The position numbers and the translations under genes were made by a program. Below the pieces are notes generated by a model. That model did not search any database, was not told where the DNA came from, and saw nothing but the letters and a program-made list of their open reading frames with translations. Below, in pieces: positions 21,580 to 39,470 of a DNA stretch of 64,000 bases (position 1 is the first letter of the stretch; every line of letters begins with the position of its first letter). The stretch spans positions 1,096,263 through 1,160,262 of the forward strand of contig JACSVZ010000028.1 in assembly GCA_014706295.1 (NCBI GenBank), given 5' to 3'. The DNA comes from Lycocorax pyrrhopterus obiensis. Taxonomy: Eukaryota; Chordata; Aves; Passeriformes; Paradisaeidae.

Positions 21580-21860
21580 ACCAGTGACAAGGGATGGAGG
21601 GACAGGACACAGGGAATGGCTTCCCACGGGCAGAGGGCAGGGATGGATGGGATATTGGGCAGGAATTGTTCCCTGTGAGGGTGGGCAGGCCCTGGCACAG
21701 GGTGCCCAGAGCAGCTGTGGCTGCCCCTGGATCCCTGGCAGTGTCCCAGGCCAGGTTGGAGCACCCTGGGACAGTGGAAGGTGTCCCTGCCATGGCAGGG
21801 GTGGCACGGGATGGGATTTAAGATCCATCCCAACCCAGACCATCCTGGGATTCCATGAGT
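21580..21860 (+). mobile_element. CR1 LINE 3' fragment
   Basis: Sense fragment from gagggacaggacacagggaa through gatattgggcaggaattgtt to ccatcccaacccagaccatc. Confidence 0.88.
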
Positions 21861-22319
21861 CCCTCATGGCTGTCTCGGGGTGAACACGGGGCGGTTGCTG
21901 TGCCAAACCCTCCTCCCCCGGCAACGAGGGGCATCAGCACAAGAGCAGCACCTGCGTCCCCTCAGCGAACTCATCCCCACCAGGTCCCCAGGGATCCCGG
22001 GCACAGGGAGGGGACACCGCTGACTCAGGCTCCGTGTGCCCCAGGTGTGGCGCGGGGACAAGGCCACGGCCCTTATCGGCCGCCCCACGGCCTCTGACCG
22101 AGCAGGCGGCAGCTGCTCCCTGGTTTATGGCCCCGCCGGGACCGGGCAAAGGGCGCCCGCCCGGTGCCGCCACCCGGGGCTGCTCGGGGCCCCTCGTGAG
22201 GAGACTCGGGGGTCCCGGGGCCTGGGATCGGGAACGGAACGGGATGCGCAGAGCGGGCAAGGGCTGGGGGGATCCTGCTCATTTCTGGGTCACTAATTAG
22301 TGATTATGTAATTAACGCT

Positions 22320-22719
22320 CCGTCCACAGCCGGTGCCCCCCGGTGCCCCTCGCCATGGCCGACACCTCCTTCTCCCCCTCAGCGAGATCTCGCGAGACTC
22401 CGCCCCGCCGCGCGCTCTTCCCGGCGCTCCCAGCCCCCGCCTCCTCCGCGGGGCCCGCCCCCGGGCCCGTGCGATGCCCGGCCCCCCGGAGCCCCCGGAA
22501 CCGCCCCCGGAGCCCCCGGAACCGCCCCCGGAGCCCCCGGTCCCGCCTCCATAGGCCCGACCGTGGCCCCGCCCTCATACCCCGCCCCGGTACCGGCCCC
22601 CTCCCCGGCCCCGCCCCCGATTGGCCCGCGCGCGGCCCCGCCCCGGCCTCGCCCCGCCCCCGCGCGCCCCCGCGCCCGGCCGCGCCCCCCCGGCCCCGCA
22701 GGCGCGGCCCGGCCCGGCC
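22320..22719 (+). promoter_or_regulatory. MAP2K2: MAP2K2 CpG-island promoter with CGCG element
   Basis: Extreme GC and CpG density directly upstream of the MEK2 start, continuing to about 23.2 kb. A perfect palindrome TCTCGCGAGA is at 22388-22397, an element known to bind BANP (and ascribed to ZBTB33). A short 18-bp cggagcccccggaaccgc triplication is at 22490-22550. Confidence 0.75.
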
Positions 22720-31406
<8,687 letters not shown>

Positions 31407-33042
31407 GCCCGGCCTGGCACTCGCTGCCTCTGGCACCGCTTCCTCTCCTCCTCCACGGCAGAACTGTCCCTCCTTCCTCCCTCCCAGCCCGCCGAGCCCA
31501 GCGCCAAAGCTCCGGCCCCCAAAGCTCCGGCCCCTCGGAAGCGTCTCCGTGCTCCGGGGCTGCCCGGCGGGGTCGGTTCCTTCGGATGTGGGGGTGTTCC
31601 AGGCCTCTGCTCCAACTCTGGAGCTCCTGACACTTGGGAATTGTGGTGCTGCTTATGTTGATTTTTCTTTAGTTTGGGGGTTTTTTTGGTTTGTTTGTTT
31701 TGTTTTTGGAAATGTGTTCACTTGGGTTAAAAAGAAGAAGGTAACGGGGGTGTGGGGCGGTGCGGGGATGAGGGGCTGGGCAGCTGATGCTTCGCCTCCT
31801 GCCTGGTTTTTTCTCTGGGATGGAGAATCAGCGGGATCAGGAATGGAGAAACCCTGCCTAGGGCGGCCCAAAGCGGTGTCACCGCCCTGCCTGGGGGCAC
31901 AGGTGGGCTCCGGGCTGGCCCTGGGCGTGGGGCAGAGCAGAGATCGGGGTTTGCCTGCTTTGCTTTTTAAACGGTTGTTTTAAAGCCCGGCCTTGTCCCG
32001 TGCTGGATGTTCAGGGGAGGGGCTGGATCCATCGGGGTGAGGAGGGGAGCGAATGGGGATGGAGATGGCTCCCACTTTTCAGTGTCCAGGGGACGGGACA
32101 GCGTGGGTTTTCCTTCCCTGCAGAGGTGGAGGCAGAGCCCGGTTGTTCCCGGTGGCCGTGCCTGGGATTGGGGTCCCTTTCCCTGATCCTATCTGAGGGC
32201 ACAGGGAGGGGTGAAGCCCCTCCAGGCTGCAGTTTTCCCCTCCAGCTGCCTCCGGCCCATCCCCGGGGTGGCCTCAGCCATTGTGGATGTGGCAGAGCTC
32301 CAAGATTCCCTGTCGGAGCCCCCTGGCCAGGGATGAACCCACCCAGCCCGAGCTGCCTCGTCCACAGTCCCCTGGATTGTCCCTCCCATCAAGGACCTTG
32401 CAGCCCCCCAGGGCCCGACCCCCTCATTTCCCACCACGTGGATTTTGGGGTGAATCGTTCCCCTGCTTCCCTCACGTGCCTCGGCAACCCCTGGGCCCCC
32501 CGTGAGGATTTGGGAAGTTTGGTGGGAATTTTTTGGTGTTTTCCCCCTTTCTTTGGCTGTTTTGCACCCAGTCAGGCTGGCAGCTGCCATCCCCCGCCTG
32601 CCTCGGGTCCCACCATGGCAGCCCCCCAAAATTAACAACCGGGGCTGGGTCACCCCAAATCCCTCATCCCTTTTCCTTTCCTGTTTTCCAGCACAGGACA
32701 AAGGCGCTGCCCTGCTCGGGGCCAACCATGTCCCCAAAGGGGGGGACACCCCAGATTTGGGGGGTCTGTGCTTGCTGGCTCAGCTCATGCCCGGCCAAGC
32801 CACCCTGGAGCCGTGGGGTGCTCGATGTGACGGATTTTGCCTCATTTTATGTGGGAAGCGGGGAAGGTTCCTCAAGTTTCGGGCTGTTTTCCATAGGTTT
32901 TGGTGCTGGGTTTTGGAGGAGGAAGAGGAGGAAAAGGAGGAGGAGGAGAGTGTGGATGGAGCAGTTTGGTGGTGCAATTGATTTTTTTTTTTAAACTCGA
33001 TATTTTCATCATGGGGGGGGGTGGGGGGAAATAATAAATAAA
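31407..33042 (+). other. MAP2K2: MAP2K2 3'UTR and candidate poly(A) site
   Basis: No other gene is visible after the MAP2K2 stop. Overlapping AATAAA hexamers at 33033-33042 follow a T/G-rich stretch and are the first clear canonical signals, so the UTR may run about 1.6 kb. An earlier variant signal cannot be excluded. Confidence 0.5.
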
Positions 33043-34146
33043 CGGCACTTTACATTTCCAGGCGGTTTCTCTCCTCGGTTGTGCCCCGGGTGGGTTTAAC
33101 CCCCTCTGGAGCCGGAATTCCGGCCGGCAGCGCTGCCTCCGGGAGCTCTGGGCTGTGCCGGTGGCTGTCCCGGGGATGCTCTGGCCACGCTGTCCAGCGG
33201 CTGCCTCCAGTGGAAGCGGGAGACACCGGAATTATCCTGGCACGAGGCAGCCCCGGACGGGATGGATGTGGAATCCAAGGACCTAAATCCTGCCTGGGAT
33301 CAGCTTGGAAATATTTGGGAGGGGGGGAAATATTTAGGGGTGTTCAATATTTGGGGTGAGGAGGAGCTGGGAGAGGCTGGAAAAAGCCAAATTTGGGCCC
33401 AAAATTGGAAAATATTTTGCATTTTGTGCTGTGAACGTTGCAGGGCTCAGGGGGTGACAGCAGCACGGTGCCATCCCTAATTCCAGGCTCCTTCTGGGAC
33501 ATTTCTGGGGGTCCCACGAGGTGGTCCCTGACTCCAGGCTCCCGTGGTGCCGCTTTGGGGGGGTCCTGGCGTGGCTTTTCCTGCTGTTTTGGGGTCCCCC
33601 GGGGCTCTGGGGTGTCCTGCAGAGCCCGGGATGAACTCGCTGCACCCCTGGCAGCTGTGCCAGGTTTCGGTGGTGCCAGCTGGGAACTGGGGGGAGTCCC
33701 GGGGGGTCCCCGGGGTGGGGGTGACCACGGCCCTTGTGCCAGAGCGGGGTTTTGGGGGTGCAGGGGGGAAGGGGTGGTGCCCAGCCAGGCTGGACGAAGG
33801 GGTCACCCAACCCGTGTTGAGTTTGTGGGGCACAGTGGAGAGGGTTGGGGTCCCCCCCACACCCAGCCCCACGGGGGGGTTTCCACAGCTGATTTTGGGG
33901 GGGTCCCAGTGCCGGGAGGGCACTCTGGGGGTTCATATTTTGGGGGGGCCCCCCGGGCGTGCCCCAGGCGTGCCAGGGGAAAGCGAAAGCAGTCGGGAGC
34001 TGAGGCTGCTGGGCCACGGCAGGGACGGGCCGAGGGTGCAGCCCCCCACCCCAAAACCCGCCCCAAAACGTCCTGAACCTCCTCCCCCTCTGTTTGGGGG
34101 CCCAGGGACCCCTCGGCCCCCACCCCCCAGCCGCGGTTCCCCATCC

Positions 34147-34185
34147 TGCCTCAGTTTCCCCACCCTGCTCAATGGGATTAATGAC
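34147..34185 (-). mobile_element. MIR/CORE-SINE-like fragment
   Basis: The plus strand reads ctgcctcagtttccccaccc then ctcaatgggattaatgac, matching the reverse complement of MIR (gccccattt...gaggaaactgaggca) over about 38 bp. Confidence 0.55.
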
Positions 34186-35227
34186 CCAAAACCCCCCTAA
34201 AACCCCCCCAACCCCCTCCCCCCCGGGGGCCGGGGGAGGGGTGGGGGGTGGGCGAGGAGCTGAGCCGGGGTTATTTAAGGAAAAAAGGGGGGAAAAGGGG
34301 AAATCCCAGGGAGCCGACCGTGGAACGAGGCCCCCCGAGCCCGGGGGGGCTGCTGATCAAAGCTTTGCTTTTCTTGCTTTCTCTTCCTTTAATTAATTAA
34401 AACCCCAATGATCATTAATTCAAAATCCACCCTAAAATCTCGCCGGGGCCCCCCCGGCAGCCGCTTTTCCATGCGGATCGACCTGGGAAGCCGCTGGAAG
34501 CGGCCTCCGGGAGCTGTTCCCTCCGGAGCGGGGTGCTGCGGGTGCGGACGGCCGCGGCCGTGTCCCCGCGTCCCCCCCGGGCAGGCCCGGAGCCGGTGGC
34601 CCCGCCGGGATTGTCCCGTCCTTGCCAGGCTGGCTCCCAGCCCACCGTGACCTTGGGCTCCGTGTCCCCTCCCCAGCGTGGGGGGGCAGGGAACGGGGGG
34701 GAGCCCGAGGGACACGGGGAGGGGGTGGCAGGGAAGGGCTGGGGGGACCCTGGGGACGCAGAGGGGCGTCCTGGGGGTGGCACGTGCTGGTTTGGGGAGG
34801 GAGGCACCTTGTGCTGGGGGTGACACGAGTGGGGATGGGGGTGTGGGGAGGTGCCCCTGGGGGGTGACACCCGGGTGGGGTGACCCGGAGGGGCTCGGGG
34901 AGGTGCCCGTGGGGCGGCCCGAGTGGGTTTGGGGGGACAGGGAGGTGCCCTGTGGGGACACACGTGGGTCTGGGGGCACGGGGAGAGGGTGAAGGGGGTG
35001 ACACGTGGGTATGGTGACCCAGAGGAGCCCGGAGGGGTGACCCGAGGGGTGACACGGGTGGGTTTGGGGTGCAGGGAGTGAGGCGCATGAAGGATGACCC
35101 GGAGGGCCCGAGGGAGATGCCCCGTGGGGTGACACGTGTGGGGTTTGGGGGACACTAGGGTGACCCGTGGGGTGACCCGTGGGTAGGGTGACCCAGAAGG
35201 GACCTGTGGGTTGCCCCGTGGGGACGC

Positions 35228-35835
35228 GAGTGGGTCTGGGGTCGTGTGACGTGCGGCGGGAGGTGCCCCATGATGTGACACGGCTGGGTCTGGGGTCTGT
35301 GTGTGTGTGACACTGTGGGGGGGGAGGTGACACCCTGTGACACGGCTGGGTCTGGGGTCTGTGTGTGTGACACTGCGGGGGGGGGAGGTGACACCCTGTG
35401 ACACGGCTGGGTCTGGGGTCTGTGTGTGTGTGACACTGCGGGGGGGGGAGGTGACACCCTGTGACACGGCTGGGTCTGGGGTCTGTGTGTGTGACACTGC
35501 CGGGGGGGGGAGGTGACACGGCTGGGTCTGGGGTCTGTGTGTGTGTGACACTGCGGGGGGGGGAGGTGACACCCTGTGACACGGCTGGGTCTGGGGTCTG
35601 TGTGTGTGTGACATTCCGGGGGGGGGAGGTGACACCCTGTGACACGGCTGGGTCTGGGGTCTGTGTGTGTGTGACACTGCGGGGGGGAGGTGACACCCTG
35701 TGACACGGCTGGGTCTGGGGTCTGTGTGTGTGTGACATTCCGGGGGGGGGAGGTGACACCCTGTGACACGGCTGGGTCTGGGGTCTGTGTGTGTGTGACA
35801 CTGCGGGGGAGGAGGTGACACCCTGTGACACGCGT
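35228..35835. repeat. ~60-bp minisatellite upstream of ZBTB7A
   Basis: About ten near-identical units of 59-63 bp, each containing gacacggctgggtctggggt, a (GT)4-6 run, gacactgc or gacattcc, and a G7-G9 run. The array ends about 230 bp before the presumed ZBTB7A first exon. Unit lengths vary through the GT and G runs. Confidence 0.95.
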
Positions 35836-35839
35836 GGGT

Positions 35840-36242
35840 CCGGCTCGTGCTGTCACGCGGGGAGGGGGGGCGCGGACCGTCCCACTCCGCGCGCGGGCGG
35901 GGGGGGGTCCGCGGGGTCCCTTCGCGGGGCTCGTCCGGACGCGCCCCCCCGAACCCCCCTCTCCCCCCCCCGCGGCCGCGCCGCGCTGCGCCCCCCCCCG
36001 GCCGGAGGCGGCTGCGCCCCGCGGGGGGGGCGGCGGGCGGGGGGGCGGCGCGCGGCCCCTTTAAGAGCGGGGCGGCCCCGGCCGGAGCAGGAAGGAGCCG
36101 CATACGGGCCTCGGCGAGCAGCTCCCGCGGGGCGGCCAGAGCCTGCTCCGCCCGCCCGCACGGCACGGCCCGGCCCGCCCGCCCGCCTGCCTCGGCACGG
36201 CGCGGCCCGCTCCGCTCGCCCGGACCGCTCGGCCCCCGCCCG
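35840..36242 (+). promoter_or_regulatory. ZBTB7A: ZBTB7A CpG-island promoter and non-coding exon 1
   Basis: Very CpG-dense sequence with ggcccctttaagagcggggc at about 36055-36075. The putative non-coding exon (about 36070-36242) ends at cgcccg|gtacgg. The start site and donor are inferred from base composition and from ZBTB7A having its ATG in exon 2. Confidence 0.55.
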
Positions 36243-36479
36243 GTACGGAACTGAGGGGTGGGCGCGGAGGCGGGGGGGGGGGTCGCGGGGGGGGGGGGGG
36301 TTCAGGCCTGACCCTCCCCGGGGGTAGTGGGGAGGAGTGGGGGGGTGGGGAGGGGTCAGTTGGGTCCGTTGCGGGGGGGGGGGGTGGGGGCTCCGCCCCC
36401 CCCCCCTCCGCCCCCCCTCCGTATACGTTGTACTTGGCCGAGCCGTGCTGGGGGGGTCGCGGAGGAGGGGGGAAGGGTT

Positions 36480-36720
36480 CCGAGCGGGGGGGAGTGGGGG
36501 GAGCGCGGCGCGGCGGTTGCTGGGAGCTGTAGTCCCTTGGCGGCGCCGCGCCGCAGGTGCCGGTGGGCGCGCGGACTGCGGTTCCCGGCGCCCCGCGCGC
36601 GCGGCGAGCGGGAGGCGTGTTGATGGGCAGCGGGCGGGGCCAATCGGGGCGCGCCCTCCGCCCCGCGCGCCCGCCCCGCCCGCCGCCGCCCGGCCCAATG
36701 GCGGGCGCCGCGCGGGGTGG
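36480..36720 (+). promoter_or_regulatory. ZBTB7A: Second CpG-island promoter candidate for ZBTB7A
   Basis: Contains a ZNF143/STAF-type element on the plus strand (ttgctgggagctgtagtccc, 36517-36536), a degenerate inverted one (36575-36593), and two CCAAT boxes (about 36638 and 36694). A possible donor (cag|gtgccg, about 36556) could make an alternative 5' exon. Confidence 0.5.
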
Positions 36721-37639
36721 CCGGGACGGGCGCGGCGGGGCCTGCGCGGCTCCCCCCGCCCGGGCCCGCGACCCCCGCCCGGGCCCGGCACCGCCGCGAC
36801 CCCCGCCCGCCCCGGTACCCCCGCGGGGCCGCCACCGACACCTCGCCCCCCCCTCCTCCCGCCCGCGCCCCCCGCCCCCGCCTCCCCCCGGCCTCCATTG
36901 CGGCGCCCGCCCGCCCGGGGGAAGGGGTGGGGTCGTGGCGCCCGGCCAAGGCTCCCTGTGGGCCCCGCGGGGGGGGCGGCCCGGGCCGGCGGGGGGGGGA
37001 GGCCGGTCATGGGTGGGGTCCCCCGGGGCCGCCCCGTGCGGGGGCGTCGGGCCGGGCCGTCCCCGCGCACCCCAAGGTCGTTGCCGGCCGGGGGGCGCCG
37101 GCCCGGCCCTGCCCGCCCCGCTCCGGCCCTGCGCGCCCGGGGTTGTTTTTACCCTCCTCTGCCGTCCCTTATCTCCCCCCGGCCGGCTGCGGGCAGGGGG
37201 GGCCGCGGTGATAATCCCCCCGCGGGGCTGGGGCGCTGCTGCCCGGAGGAGCCCGGCGGGATAAGCCTCTCCCCCCGCGGGACTGCGCAGCAGCGAGGCC
37301 GGCGAGAGCTTGGCGTGAGGGGCAGCATCCCTTCGTCCTGCCAAAACATTCCCTGCCTGCCCGGGCACCCGGCACTGCCTTCTCATCGTCATCCCCCACC
37401 GCGGGGCTCGGGGTTGGACGTGGTGGCTCGGGTCAGGTGCCCAAAACTGCCGTGCTGGGTCCCCCGTGGCAGAGCCAAAGGTCCCTGCCCTCTTCCCCTT
37501 GGAGCGGTGCTTCGTGAGGCTGGAGACGGGACAAAGTCACGGACACATCGCTGGGACCGTGGGCTGGGAGCTGGGCACTGCCAGGGAAAGGGTTCCTTGG
37601 CTGTGTTGTTCCAGGAGTGTGGGAAAAAGTTGATTTATG

Positions 37640-37890
37640 AAGTTGTATTAGGAGAGGTTGAGGTTGGATATCAGGAAAAGGTTCTTACTCCAGAGGGTGC
37701 TGGGCACTGCCCGGGCTCCCCAGGGAATGGTCCCGGCCCCGAGGCTGCCAGAGCTCCAGGAGCGTTTGGACAGCGCTGCCAGGGGTGCCCAGGGTGGGAT
37801 TGTTGGGGTGTCTGTGCAGGGCCAGGAGCTGGGCTGGATGATCCCTGTGGGTCCCTTCCGGCTGAGGATGTTCCATGGTTCCATGGAAAG
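37640..37890 (+). mobile_element. CR1 fragment (second subfamily), ZBTB7A intron 1
   Basis: Sense tail with ggttggatatcaggaaaagg, ccagagggtgctgggcactg, gggattgttggggtgtctgt and gatgttccatggttccatgg. It is the same subfamily as 13828-13917. Confidence 0.8.
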
Positions 37891-39179
37891 CCCTGGGACT
37901 CCGGCAGCAGCACCAGAACGTGTGAATCGCGGCGTTCCTATGTTGAAAGCAACAGTTCCTGTTGTACAACCCCAGCTGACGTGACTGCCTGTCCCCTGCC
38001 TGGCTCTCCGTGTTCCCAGCTCCTGCAGACCCTCGGCTGCAGGGCAGGAGGAGTCTGGGCAGCCAAAGTTTCCCTGGGCTCAAGGACTCTTGGTAAGAGT
38101 TTGCTGCCGGTCCCAGTTCAAGAGCAGCCGTGCTCCCGGGGCTGTTAATTGTCCTGGCTATCGAAGCCATAACTTATATAATAACTATTTTATGGACATG
38201 GGTAGAGAAAGGTTCTGCCTGGAAGAATTTACAACCTAATGAGGGTTGAAGTTGTGCTCAGCGTAGCAACAGAGCTAAAAGGTCATCCTGGCGCTTTCCA
38301 AAAGTGTTTGGGGTGGTTGTTGTTGGTATTTTTCAAGGAACTGTGTGATTTCTCAAGGATTCTGCCGGTCCTGGTTGGAAGTTGCAGCGTGTGGGCTCTT
38401 CTGGAGGCTGAGCAGGAAGAGCCGGGCTGGCTTTAATTCTGATGGTTTTGCTGGAGTTGTTGGATTTCAACTACTTAAAAAAAAAAATAAAAGAGACCAA
38501 GAGAAACTGAGGAGTTTATTAGAGAGGAGCCTTTCTTGTTTAATATTCATTCTGGCCCCTGTTTAGGCTTGTTCTGGTGAAAGAGGGAGTGAAGAGGCGC
38601 AACCCAAACACGGGTGAGATGGTGGGATTTTTCCACCAAGCCTTAATTGCTTCAGTAACTCCAGGGAGGGTTTTGCAAGGCAGGAGCTCTTAATAAATGT
38701 GGTGGTGGATGAAAGTAGTTCTTCACTCTGCTGCTCTGCAACTCTTCCTCTGCCTTTTTTTTTTTTAATTATTAATCATTTTTCACTCGTATTTCATCTC
38801 GTGGCCGTGGGTCTGGTGATGATCTTTAGCTTCGTGAGGAGCTCTGCTCCGTGGAGGAGCTGGCTGGAATTAATTTGGCACGGTGAGGGTGCTGGGTTCC
38901 CTTCATATTTGGTGACTTTTGGAAGCAGAATTAAAAATTCCAGTTGTTCTCCCAGCGTGGGAATTTGGATGTGGGCACGGGACGCAAATGAGGGGTGAAA
39001 TTTATGCTGCCATCGAGGCTCTGTGGTGGTTTGGGTGCTCCTGGCTCCTTCAAGACCTTGTTTTGGGATCGAGTGCTGGGGTTTCACTGCAGGATCAAGT
39101 CCCATGCAGGTGTCCCACCTAAAAACTGGGGGGTGGCCTGTGAAATTCCAGGTCTGTGTTTGAGACAGTCTAAATGCTT

Positions 39180-39470
39180 GAGAACTGTGGTTTGATCTTG
39201 ATTAAAACTGACACTTGAGGGTTTTCCCCCTGTCTCGGGATGCTGAGTTTTTTGGAAGATGAGCTTATGTGGCGAGCAATTAGAACCCGACTCGTTATCT
39301 CTCCTAGTCCAGGCAATAAACAGTTGCTTTAACTACGCTCTCAACCAGCCTTAACCTCAAATTTGAGCAGACCGGTCCCAGTCTGTAATTAAAAGCCTTT
39401 TGACGAGCAGAACTCAGGGAAGGGGAGAAAGACAGGCAGTGTCTGGGATAAGGGAAGCGTTTATCCCCAA
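39180..39470. promoter_or_regulatory. ZBTB7A: Candidate enhancer in ZBTB7A intron 1 (RUNX and GATA words)
   Basis: Repeat-free, balanced-composition island with a RUNX word (actgtggtttg, about 39184), GATA words (gttatctc, about 39293; gggataaggg, about 39447) and two homeobox words (caattagaa, gtaattaaa). Confidence 0.35.

Larger units (their letters stand above)
33043..36060. other. MAP2K2-ZBTB7A intergenic region
   Basis: No credible coding exon. It holds G/C-rich low-complexity DNA, a MIR-like fragment at 34147-34185, an AT-rich island at 34355-34430 (gatcaaag then taattaattaaa) and a large minisatellite at 35228-35835. Long open frames here are composition artefacts. Confidence 0.6.

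Noticed and set aside
35228..35835. Regular direct repeats resembling a CRISPR array
   Set aside because: The 'spacers' are not unique, units are fully tandem, and this is bird nuclear DNA; it is a minisatellite.
34389..36166. 480- and 583-codon minus-strand frames with THTDPRPSRVTGCHL repeats
   Set aside because: Translation of the 60-bp minisatellite; different frames give equally long products and nothing matches a protein family.
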